Made by a program: the position numbers and the translations under genes. From the NCBI GenBank assembly GCA_947846985.1, contig CANTUZ010000012.1:18872135-18936134 (forward strand): 64,000 nt of DNA, in the 5' to 3' direction. Positions within the stretch are counted from its first letter, which is position 1. Every line of letters begins with the position of its first letter. Under the pieces are notes generated by a model. That model saw nothing but the letters and a program-made list of their open reading frames with translations. It was not told the DNA's origin and ran no database searches. Below are positions 25,201 through 64,000 of the stretch, piece after piece. The stretch is from Fratercula arctica (lineage: Eukaryota > Chordata > Aves > Charadriiformes > Alcidae).

Positions 25201-28200
25201 CTGATTTAGGTGACAAGCAACAATTTATGATCTTGTAGAACATTCATTGGAAAAAGACAACTTTTCCAGGCTACTTACTAGAGGCTCAGGAATGTACTAG
25301 TAGTGAGCTGAAACAAGGATTTAGGTGCACTATCAAAATTTGTTGTGTGACAGGCTTTGAGCTTGTCTGCTACCCAGAATTACAAAACATTTCATAGGGA
25401 TTAGATCAACATGCAGTAATTAAAATGAAAGTAGTGTCTCACTAATTTTAATTTCTTCAATTGCTGACCTTACCCTATTTATATTTAAAAAGTCACCCCA
25501 TTTCCGCAGTAGTAGTTAAGAATATTCAGTGAACCTTTAATTTTCATTTCAGTTGAATGTAAATCTGACCTCACACCATGGTGGAATCAGAACCATTTGC
25601 ACATGTTCTTCTCATAGTGTTCTTGGGCACCTTTCTAAGATATTAAAGAACATTTTGCCAGGTAGTTGTCTCACTTACCCAAGGAAACGTCTGTTCACCA
25701 CCACTTGAGCAAGCAGGAGCTTTTTGCAGTATTTTCACTGAGAGCAGGAGCCAGGCTGTATAGAAGACAAATACATTTTATTATAGTATTTCTTAGTATT
25801 TGTTTGCATATTTGTTTAAGTGCAAAATCCATTCTGTAGCTTTGTAAAGTCTCCCTGGATCAACTTTGTTCTACTGTGGATTAAATGAAAATACACAGTT
25901 TATAAATTGTGCAGAAAAGTAAAGTGAGCTGTGTTGATGATGGTCCATCAAGGAAAAATATAATGGGTGATGCAGTTTAAGAATGTACAAGATATGAAAG
26001 CTTAGAAGACAGCTGACACTTCAGTTTACTTTTTTTTAAAACCCATTTTTATTTACTGCCAGAATTAGTATTTCAGAGATTATCTCCTATGCTGGGAGTG
26101 CAATTTTGCCTTCCTGAATTTGCATCTGTAAAGAAGAGGTTCTAGACTTCCTAGTACCTGCATAAATTCCGTGATTGCTTAGAGGAAGTTAGATATTTGA
26201 ATGTCAGTGTTGGCTCTTGCAACTCGTTGGAGACACAAAATTACAAATTAAAAAAAAAAAATTAATGTAAATTTGGCTATGTAATTTCCTTTTTATATAT
26301 GCTCCAATGTCTTTAAAAAGTGACACCATGTAATCTTGATTACGGTTCTTGAAATTTCCAAGACAATAACTGTTAGAAAAATTCTGTGCTTTCATGAACA
26401 GGATTGATGCTGTCTTTAGAATATAAGTGGATTATCATCTACAGATTTCTGTGCATCATATCTTTGATGAGAGAAATACTTAGACTTGTATTTATGCCTC
26501 TTGTTCCATAGCTGAAAAAAAATGCTTTGGACTAGCTACACAAATAGATCTCTAAATGAAACCTTGCCATGTGATTAAACTCTCCAATGTCACTCCCCTC
26601 ACCTAATCTTAGCAGGCTTCTGGTTTGCTGACTGTTTCTATTAACACATATAAAAGTGTGTTTTAATGGCCACACCATATACCTACTCCTGAAACAGTAA
26701 TCATCTTTTGTCACATAGCATGCTCTAACGTAGTATTTTTAAAACATTCCTTTAAGTTTAAAAAATAGTAATATTAACAGTAATTTTGTTTGAGTCATTA
26801 GTTTTCATTTTTAATTCATGGGCATTTTTGTTTCAGAATACATTCTACGACATCCATCACAATTGATTAAATCTGGTTACTACTTCTTTTTCCAAATGCC
26901 ATGGTTTCCTGAATTCATGTTTACAGTAAATGATTTCAAGGTGAGCAAAATGAGTGCTCTTATTTATATATTTAACTGTGAGTGATGGAAGAATTGCCAC
27001 CTATGTTGATCCCTTCTGATGTAGTTATAATTACTGGAAAATATACAGAGCTTCCTGATTTTTCTTCTTAAGCTTTATATATTTTTATAAAGTAGGATAT
27101 AAGTACATAGAGTCTCTGAGATTAACTCTTGCTTTTACATTTCTGGGAAGCATTCAGCTGCATACTTTTAACCTCCAGCACTACAGTGCATTACTCCACC
27201 TCGACAGTCTGCTGGTCTTACTTGTGCCCATGCCAGTGGGACACGTTTGGTGCCTAGGGAACTCCTGTTGACTTATCTCAAGCTCCTGTGTGCGGTGGGA
27301 CAACCTCCTATCCCTCCGAGCCTCTACGGGGCAGGCAGCCTGGGACCTTGGGCATCAAATTCAGCCAGGTGATTAATTCCGCCTAAGGAACCAACAAGGC
27401 CAACACCTTGTATAACCTTAAAAAATAAGTACAAGCATATGGAATGGGAAGAAAAAGCAGCTGCAGGCATGCGTCCTCCTACATGCATACAGACCAGTGC
27501 CGAGCTCCCAGAGCTGCACACAGATGGGGCACAGCAAGCTGGGGAGGTCCTGGATCGTTCTCCCTCCCACCCTGTCAGCTGCTTGGGGTCCATCCCAAAG
27601 AAAAGTGTGTGCCGGCACTTGCCTTTGCTTTCACAGGTGGCAGGTCAGGGTGCAGAACCGAGTAACTTGCTAATACTGGTATTTGCCTGTATTTAATTAT
27701 TCCAAAGTTACACCAGAAATAAGTTTACCATGTGCTTTACACATAACTCTCTAAAAAAGAATTTGAACCATTCATTATACTCTAAACAATGTATAAATAG
27801 ATTTTAGAAAGGTGCGTCCTCTTGAAGGAGAGAAATCACATTTTTCTAGCTATCTAACGTGGTGGATTTTTATTCTTTTGTAGGTTCTGAAAAGTTTATT
27901 TACTAGCCAGGCCACTGGAATTGGAAGGAAAGGCTGCAGATTAACAGCAGAGGATATTGAAGCTTATCTCTATGTCTTTTCACAACCTGGGGCATTAACT
28001 GGACCCATTAACCATTACAGAAGTATTTTCAGGTGAGTAGAACATGCTGAAACAAGGTAAAATATTCTAGAGACCCCTGGAGGACAAAAATGTTATTGCA
28101 CGTTCTGCTGCTAAAGTAGAAGGAAAAACTTAAAACTGTTTAAGTCTCAACGGGTAATAAATGCATTCAGTGTCAAGCAGCGTGATGCAAAGTGAATTGT

Positions 28201-31200
28201 ATGAGGGATCCACACAAAGCAGTGATACAACCAGAGTGCAGATAAGGAAAATCTTTGTTTCAAAATCTAATAAAGCCAAGACCCTTCCTCATTCACAGAA
28301 CCCTTGGCAATCACAAAAATGCGTCTTACAAAATTAACATCAATTAATTGTTTGCATTACAGTTCATATTATCTAATAATAAGCTCTTTATAGAGCTTAT
28401 TATTAGATAATACTAGATAATATCGCATTCAAGTAAGTTACCCTCACTTGTAACTTTATAAGACCATGTCTGACTTTAATTTTATTGTGTTTGGGCTGTT
28501 TTTTTTGAAAAAGGTGGGGTAGGTTTGTTTTGTAACTAAGCCTAAAACCAACCCTGATTTGGGTTTTTTTGGCAGCAGTAACACATAGCAGGGAGCATGC
28601 ATAGAATTAAAACTGAGAGACAGTATCATAATATGAAATATTTTTGCAAGCTTAATATTTATCTTATTTTCTCTAGCAGTTTTCTAACAGTTTGAACTTT
28701 CCCGGAAGGAGTTGGCTCAGCCTTAGAGACTGATGCCCCCTTTTTATCTAGCAAAAACATAACAGAGCCAGAAGGTCTTTAACTCTACATTTACTCTACT
28801 TAGGACTTGTATCCCTAACTTGAAGGACTATACCAAAAAGAGTGGGGTTGAACTCTTTTTTCCTTTACTGCCTCCAGTCTTCAATGGTGCTAAGTCTTCT
28901 GCATGCTTCTCTAATCCAATATTCTTTAAAAATTACAAATCTTTTCCTTCCCTAAACTCAGACAGTCGATTTTTGAAGTGGATTAACTTTTCATTTTCCC
29001 TGGTCCAAATTTCCTGCCACCTTTACTGCTCTTTCTGTGCTTTCCATGCCATCGCTGTCAGGAGAGCAGTCAGCAGGGAAATACCGGGAGTGCTAGGTGC
29101 TGTCTTGTACAGGCTAAGAGACAAACCTGGAACGAGAAAGTAGAGAGCTGGTATCTTTTCTTCTAAACAAGATAACACCAAGCGCTACAACTGCACTGCG
29201 GGAGCCCCCAGGGTAGGGCTAATGAGGAGCTGGAGAGGAATGAGTGCCCTGAGCCTTGTTCATTACGTTTGCACCTCGCATCAGTGAGTGTGCACATTAA
29301 CCAGATGCTTCTCTGAGAATAACAGTGAAAGATCTGTGATAGCTGAATTGTTATCAGATTCAGATGCGACAAATTAAGAGTTGCCTATGTTTAAACTATT
29401 GTTTCAGGCTTTTTCAGGCTCAAAAAATGTCTGGTATCAGTTATTAATCAGAAAGTATCTTCACAGCTATTAATTCCTCTCTGTGTGTGTGTTTATTTCG
29501 TGCATTATTTGGTTGATTTTTCTAATGAAAGTATACCTGTACTATATTCAGAGATTATTATTATAAGTGCTGTCAGCCACAATGCAGTAAGCTTTGGACT
29601 GGAAGGAAAATATTGGTCTTCAGCTCATTCAGTTCTTGACACCAATTCTGATGGTCACACCTTATGGGATGTGAATCATTAAATATTGCGACTGGATTGA
29701 AATTTTCACTTCCTCTTGTATAAGCCATTGAGCAGCACTTAAATGCTAATGACTTGTATTCACCGTAACTCCCAGTGGGCTGGCACTGGCGACCTACGTG
29801 TTAAAGGTTTCCAACTCATTACTATCCACCTGGAGTTTCTTTCTTCAGAGCTTAATTTTTCTGGAAGGTTATTTCCAAAGAGACGATTGAAATCACCTAC
29901 TTCATCCATCACTAACACGTGCTTGTATAAATAGCACAGCAGTCATTCCTTCCACTATACTTTAGATACAAACACTTTTGGAATAAAAATCCTAAAGCTT
30001 TTTGTATCATGCTTGGTTAAGAGAGATAGGTAAGCAGTTGAAGTTTGAATTTCTTCTGATATGCCATTTTTTAGAAAATGGGATTACTTCTTTTGTAGCA
30101 GTTAAGAAGTACTTCAGTATTTGTTTACAGAAAAACTGCCGGTCAACTAACAGTGCTCTATGAAGGTTTGAGTCTGTTTTTCAAAGACTTAAATGTCACG
30201 AATGGGACTTCCCTTTCTATATGTGAAATCTGCATGTTAAATCTTGTTAAAGGAGATTTCTAGAAACTTTAGGTGCAATATCATGTACCGTATTCCAGAC
30301 TGAAAAGAAACACAGTGTTGCTCACAGGCAATGAAAAATCACAGATTGTTTACCTATGCAGCGTGCGTAAAAAGCCCAGTAGAGTTTTCCTAAGTGAGGC
30401 TACAAATCTTGTATGGCACTTAGTCACAAAAGGGTAATAGTAAACCCTACAGTAGTGAAAAAATATGCATACAAATAGTGAAGAGATCTGGGATACTGGA
30501 TTTAAAATGTAAAGCAATTAGTCTAAATGCACCGAATCAGATCATCAGATTATCAATTTTTAAAACTGATAGTATGAATAAACTATGGTTCAGTGGATTA
30601 GGTCAGTTTGCTTGAAAAATGAGATTTTAAATCCACTCCTGCAAAGCCATTTTAAGAATTTTCCTAATTCATCAATCAAAATTAAATTAAATTATTATTT
30701 AAAGTGGCTTTATTATTAATATTTCTTGACATTATGTATAAGTAGAGAGGAGGAATGTCTTCAAAGTCTCCATTTCTTTGTCTTATCTTAAACTAATGCA
30801 TGCCATCTTCTTTGTCTCTCCCATTTTATAGATCATAGTCTCTTAAATAACTCCTAAGTTTGAACCTAGTGCTTAAGTTTGTCATAAAAGTTTGTTCAGA
30901 AAATCTTCTTTATACATTACTGGTTTAAAATAATGATGTTTGAGCATTAGTATAATAAAGATTAGTATCTGATCAGATGGAATCTGGTTTGAATTGTCAC
31001 AGCTAGTCGGTGGCAATATGGGGCTAAGATTAAGCAATTCGAGCATAGATCAGATGAATTTTTCAGCATCTCTGAAATAGATGAGCTGGAATAAATTCTA
31101 GTGGGTTAATATGGTTTATGTTGAAATAGTCTTTCATTTCTAGCTACCTATACCTTTCCAAATGTCTGACTTCAATGTGAGGAAATATTTATAAAATACT

Positions 31201-32411
31201 CCATTTAAAATAATTGTATTAAGAAAAAATAATTTTTTACTGAAAGTTTAAATAGGTCATTGTGGTGGTATAATTTTTATTAACATTTTACTTTCTGTGG
31301 GCTTTTGTTCAAAGTATCAATAAAATGTCTTACAATGTATTTGTCTTTAAACACTTTCTAGTCTGACAAAGCTCTGGATTGTGATGTTGCAGTTTTAAAG
31401 AGGTTATGAATCCATGAAAGGCAAATTTTTAAGGAACAGTTTTCTTTCCCTGCATATAAATGTAGCTGTGTAAGTCCAGACAGTTCAAAAACATACTGTA
31501 GCTTTTTGTAAAGGGAACTCTGATGCACTTTGAATGTTAGCATGAATTTCATAGATGAGTGAATGTAACTGACTTCAGTTCAGCATTTCTTTCTTTATTT
31601 AATTGTGATATTTAATTTTGTGTAGGTCTGAAACACTCTAGCTGGTATCTTCCATAGTGTCCCAAACCGGCAGCCTGCTGTTTCCTAGACAACCAATTTT
31701 TTGGTAAAGCAGTTTGGCTGCTCAGGTAGCTAGATGCCTTGAACACTGTAGTCTAAATGTCATTCAAAGCATCATATTTCATTAAAACCTACTTGCAGTA
31801 AATAATGCAGGTTCAGAGATTTGCCATAGCATTCATCAGCCAAGGGAAAGCCACTGACCTACAAAATTCTGGCCGTGTTGTTCCACATTGTCTTTTACAG
31901 AGGCTACAGGTTCCAAAAATGAGACCTCTGTTGCAATCAGCTGCTGATTACAGACATGTTACAGGAAAAGTTATCTTCTAACAATTTTACCGTCCTTAAA
32001 AACAATTGAAGGACTTCGAATCACAGGAGGGTTTTCTAGGTATTGCAGAAGATATCTTGGAACCTAGAAAGCTTGCAATGAGATTTACTGTGTTGATTTC
32101 AAAAGCTACGTTGACTGAAATCTCTCTTGGTGGTTTTTGTAAAAAAGACCTAACTAAGTGTGTTTTATTTTTAAAGCTGCCTGCCTCTGCAGCACCATGA
32201 AGTCATCATGCCCACCCTGCTGTTATGGGGAGAAAGAGATGCGTTTATGGAAGTTGAGATGGCAGAAATGACACGGATTTATGTTAAAAATCATTTCAGA
32301 TTAACTATTTTGTCTGAAGCCAGTCATTGGCTCCAGCAGGATCAACCTGACATAGTGAACAAGTTGATATGGACCTTTCTGAAGGAGGAGACGACAAGAA
32401 AAAGAGAGTGA
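15994..32411 (+). CDS. EPHX4: EPHX4, epoxide hydrolase 4 (complete, seven exons, 367 aa)
   Basis: An alpha/beta-hydrolase of the epoxide hydrolase family (EPHX3/EPHX4 branch), expected in the ER membrane; its natural substrate is unsettled. Exons 15994-16236, 18940-19025, 22501-22658, 24642-24770, 26837-26940, 27884-28032 and 32177-32411 join with perfect phase into 367 residues (human about 362). Residues 18-45 form a hydrophobic N-terminal anchor. HGFPEFW (104-110) is the oxyanion-hole loop. The nucleophile is D173 in GHDWGG, the acid D311 in GERDAF, and the histidine H340 in EASHW. Y285 in NHYR matches a conserved lid tyrosine, and YYFFFQMPWFPE (220 on) starts the cap. All catalytic residues are present, so the gene looks functional. 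The ATG at 15994 aligns with the human start; a second in-frame ATG at 16039 has a purine at -3. The promoter is a CpG island. Confidence 0.97.
16237..18939 (+). other. EPHX4: EPHX4 intron 1
   Basis: Begins inside the CpG island and becomes AT-rich after about 16620. No exon or mobile element was recognised. Confidence 0.7.
18940..19025 (+). CDS. EPHX4: EPHX4 exon 2: oxyanion loop
   Basis: Acceptor TCGTTTTAG, donor GTAAAA. Encodes DSGLRFHYVAAGERGKPLML then LLHGFPEF. A Trp codon is split with exon 3. Confidence 0.97.
19026..22500 (+). other. EPHX4: EPHX4 intron 2
   Basis: AT-rich. Contains an A21 run (20514-20534), a nested repeat with a small hairpin at 20029-20076, and a TTTA run at about 21089-21106. 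No exon was seen. Confidence 0.7.
20514..20534. repeat. Poly-A tract (A21) in EPHX4 intron 2
   Basis: A21 followed by CCAAACC and more A. Could be a retroposon tail; no body recognised upstream. Confidence 0.8.
22501..22658 (+). CDS. EPHX4: EPHX4 exon 3
   Basis: Acceptor TTTGTTAG, donor GTGCGT. Encodes YSWRHQLREFKSEYRVVALD and the conserved LRGYGETDAP motif of epoxide hydrolases. Confidence 0.97.
22659..24641 (+). other. EPHX4: EPHX4 intron 3
   Basis: AT-rich. A 130-codon open frame at 23464-23856 has no recognisable product and is treated as chance. Nothing else seen. Confidence 0.65.
24642..24770 (+). CDS. EPHX4: EPHX4 exon 4: nucleophile elbow
   Basis: Acceptor TGTGGTAG, donor GTGAGT. 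Encodes CVLIGHDWGGMIAW with nucleophile Asp173, then NFPHPSVFT. Confidence 0.97.
24771..26836 (+). other. EPHX4: EPHX4 intron 4
   Basis: AT-rich sequence; nothing recognised. Confidence 0.7.
26837..26940 (+). CDS. EPHX4: EPHX4 exon 5: start of cap domain
   Basis: Acceptor TGTTTCAG, donor GTGAGC. Encodes YILRHPSQLIKSGYY then FFFQMPWFPEF; the aromatic-rich cap segment is typical of the family. Confidence 0.96.
26941..27883 (+). other. EPHX4: EPHX4 intron 5 with a GC-rich patch
   Basis: About 27170-27670 is visibly more GC-rich than the surrounding intron. No repeat or exon was recognised in it. Confidence 0.6.
27884..28032 (+). CDS. EPHX4: EPHX4 exon 6: cap domain with lid tyrosine
   Basis: Acceptor TTTTGTAG, donor GTGAGT. 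Encodes TGIGRKGC, LTAEDIEAYLYVFSQPGAL and GPINHYRSIF with lid Tyr285. A Ser codon is split with exon 7. Confidence 0.96.
28033..32176 (+). other. EPHX4: EPHX4 intron 6
   Basis: AT-rich, 4.1 kb. Holds the perfect hairpin at 28367-28412; otherwise nothing recognised. Confidence 0.7.
28367..28412. repeat. Perfect 21-bp inverted repeat with a 4-nt loop
   Basis: Left arm 28367-28387 and right arm 28392-28412 are exact reverse complements around the loop TTAT. The right arm runs into a partial direct copy (ACTAGATAATAT). Confidence 0.95.
32177..32411 (+). CDS. EPHX4: EPHX4 exon 7: catalytic Asp and His, stop
   Basis: Acceptor TTTTTAAAG. Encodes PTLLLWGERDAFMEVEMAE with Asp311, LSEASHWLQQDQPDIVNKL with His340, and a TGA stop at 32409-32411. 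Confidence 0.97.
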
Positions 32412-33110
32412 CTCTTTGTACATGTTTTAAGGGGTCAACATAAAAGCTCTTCAGATTTAAAAACTAATTGTTATCAGGGCCATATTTCCAGCCTGCCTTC
32501 TATTTTGAGCTCTGTTAGAGAAAAGTGTTTTCAGTGTACTGTACATTTGGACACCAATGTTACTGCTAAAAGAAGATGTCAGTATGAGAATATATGATAC
32601 CAACATTGGTTTTACCTGTATACTTGTATTTTGCACATAAAAACACCTGCCTTAAGATATATATGTATTTGTACAGAAAGAAAATCATGGAAAAGTTGCT
32701 CGATTTTGTTTTCTCCCTTGCTTTACAGTTTTAATGTGTGATGCCTTTTACAAATTTATAATGAAACAATAGAGTGGTGCCATACTGAAGGAAGTCATGA
32801 GTTTTCATTCTAGATTCACCTGAATTTTTTTCATGTATTTTACCATTATACAGTAACTAACTCTTTTTATTATCTATATTTTAGCATACTGAATGATTGA
32901 AAAATTTCTGGGCACATTTCTAGTCTTCAAGTGAATAATGATTTTGTTGTATTGTTGAATGCAGCTGCTTTGTGCAATGTGTTTTTCTTTCTTAACTAAA
33001 AAATGGGAAACCTGTACACTCAACATGTCTGAACAAGAAGAATGGAAAATTAAGATAGAACATGTATCAAATCCACCTCTGTCTAATAAAATGCAATTTA
33101 CACCACTCCC
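32412..33110 (+). other. EPHX4: EPHX4 3' UTR with candidate poly(A) signal
   Basis: AT-rich sequence after the stop. A canonical AATAAA lies at 33085-33090, about 675 nt after the stop, and is the best polyadenylation signal seen. Confidence 0.6.
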
Positions 33111-33960
33111 TTTATCTGACTTCCTATGGGGACATTTCTGACCGAAGCTAAGAATTGGGTTTGAATAGCTGAAGCATCTGTCCACTGTGCAGCCTTCCTC
33201 ATGCTGTGATTGTTGTAGTTACTTGGAAATAATGCCTCATTGTTGGCATTACCCTTCCTATGTTAGCAACTACTGTTCTTGTCTCCAAGAACTGCTGCCA
33301 AGTTCTTGTGTTAATAGGAGGAGAGAGACAGTGATTATGGAAACAGAGGGGAGAACTGATTTGCACGTGATGGCAGGGGAGAAGAAAAGTGGGTGCTAAC
33401 TACAAAGAAAAAGCAGCACAAAACACAAGTCCTCAGAAGAGGTGAGTCACCTGCCTACATGATTTCCAAAGGCTCCCTCTCTACCTGTGGAGCAAGCGCA
33501 GTGCCCTGGGAGCAGGCAAGGATCAACAAGGACCCATCAGAGGAAGCATCGGAGCTAGGTGGACCCGAACCCACTGTCCACACCAAGAGTAGAAGACAGC
33601 TGACCATTATTGGGGGGTCCCAACAAGTCCCACGCTGCTGTGTGTGTCCTCTCTTTCGAACCAGTCTCTCACAGAGGTCCCTGGCGCAGCCCCTGCCAGC
33701 ATTTCACTCGAAGTAATCCTCACAAGAAGGACAACTGAGGGGGGACATGAGCCAGGAATCAGCTTGTGGCTGGCACTCTGCTTCCTTGCCTGGAGTTCGC
33801 AGAATCTGAGGAAGAGTCTCCTCAGTATCGTGTTAATGGTATTGATGTTGTCTTTTCCATCAATCCATGGCTGGTACCCACCTGTCAAGGATCTTTTTAT
33901 TTATCGACTGAAATGGTCGAGAAATGATCAAGAAAGCCATTGCTGGGGAGTACAGTTTTT
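33111..33960. other. EPHX4-BTBD8 intergenic sequence of intermediate GC
   Basis: From about 33400 the sequence is distinctly less AT-rich than the flanking EPHX4 3' UTR, but it is not yet CpG island. No coding frame, LTR ends or family repeat could be recognised. It may be unannotated repeat or upstream promoter sequence. Confidence 0.5.
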
Positions 33961-34585
33961 CCCGAGGATCATCCGCCTGGCCTGGCCACAGGGAGCTGCC
34001 CACGGAGCTCCGGCTCCTGCTCTCCGTGCGAAGTGTAGCAGGTGGAGATGTACGGGCAACAACGGAAAGCCAGGCGCTTTTCGGTAAGAGAGCGGCAGGG
34101 AGAGACGGGCCTTTACGAGGGCCGGGAGGGGGGGGGCACCGGGGCTCGCCCGGCGGCCGGCGGGGGGCGCCCTCCCCGCGGTAGCCAAAGCTCGGCGGGG
34201 CCGGCCCCGCCCCAAAGCCACGCCCCTTCCACAGGCCCCGCCCCCCCCCCCCGCAGGGCGGTACCGCCCCGCTGCAAGGGTGGCCGCCGGGGAGGGCGGG
34301 GCCAGGCGGAGCGCCGCCGGCCCTCATTGGCGGAGGCCACGGTTGGCCACGTCCCCCGAGAGGGAGCGGGGAAGGGCCGCAGCCAGCACCGCGGGGCTCC
34401 CGTGTCCCGCTGGGAGACGGTCCCCGGGCTCCCGGCGCCGTTGGCGGGAAGGCGGGCGCCGCCCCGCTTGTTTTCGTGAATACGGCGGGCCGCCCCTTCG
34501 GCGCCGTCGCTAAGGGACCGTCCGTCAATCCCCGCTCCGCGTTCCTGCCGCCGCGCCGGGCGCGGAGCGAAGCGGCTGCCGGCAT

Positions 34586-63712
<29,127 letters not shown>

Positions 63713-64000
63713 GTAACTTATTTTTTTTTGAGTCCCCTTCTGGTTTGTCCCAGGCTGGTCATACACTGAAAACCAGCCTGGGAAGCTTTAAAAAAAAAAA
63801 AATCTACAATAGACTAATAAGAGTCACCTTCTTCCCCTGTAAATGAATATTAACTTGAGATAAGAGTATAAAATTTCTCCTCTGTTAACTGATTTTATTT
63901 TATGATCAACTGATAGCCATATAAGATGGTAAAAAGTTTAACAACTATGCTCTTTTCAATAGCTGATATTCATTAGTAGAATTTTTTCAGTAGTTACATG
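63713..64000 (+). other. BTBD8: Start of BTBD8 intron 14, with a hairpin near the donor
   Basis: If the donor at 63713 is used, this is intron. It contains a T10 run, a perfect 12-bp hairpin at 63748-63783 and an A12 run at 63790-63801. Confidence 0.55.

Noticed and set aside
33190..33960. Possible endogenous retroviral LTR
   Set aside because: No TG...CA ends, target duplication, primer-binding site or poly(A) structure could be identified.

Overview
This is a vertebrate nuclear genomic window, most likely from a bird. The evidence is split genes with GT-AG introns, two CpG-island promoters in an otherwise AT-rich background, and a CR1-type LINE at 39727-40479 with the 3' end typical of sauropsid CR1 elements. 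I cannot name the species. Nothing prokaryotic or viral was seen.

Three protein-coding genes lie head to tail on the + strand, in the order BRDT - EPHX4 - BTBD8. As far as I know this is the order on human chromosome 1p22. (1) Positions 805-10085 hold the last eight coding exons that I can chain of BRDT, the germline BET bromodomain protein. They encode the 330 C-terminal residues and end in the P-TEFb-binding motif. The bromodomains and ET domain lie upstream of the window. (2) Positions 15994-32411 hold a complete seven-exon EPHX4 gene, a membrane-anchored alpha/beta-hydrolase of 367 residues. Its Asp-Asp-His triad and lid tyrosine are intact, and a CpG island covers exon 1. (3) From 34586 to the window edge lie 14 exons of BTBD8. 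It begins in a second CpG island and encodes two BTB domains, a helical repeat region, and then the start of the lysine/serine-rich tail known as KIAA1107/APache. The gene continues past the window.

Between the genes are a 5.9-kb gap (10086-15993) with a 280-bp hAT-like MITE flanked by target-site duplications, and a 2.2-kb gap (32412-34585) with the EPHX4 3' UTR and the BTBD8 promoter. Introns are AT-rich and mostly featureless. Exceptions are the CR1 copy, several perfect hairpins (28367-28412 is the most striking), simple repeats and a 39-bp tandem duplication.

The three genes do not form one pathway: BRDT acts on acetylated chromatin in spermatogenesis, EPHX4 is an orphan epoxide-hydrolase-like enzyme, and BTBD8/APache is an AP-2/clathrin-associated protein. 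I found no undescribed multi-gene system. The observations most worth following are the internal helical repeat in BTBD8, the continuous BTB-to-APache exon chain, and the hairpins near splice sites and in introns. Exon limits were set by hand from splice signals, phase continuity and remembered family sequences, without alignment software or transcript data.
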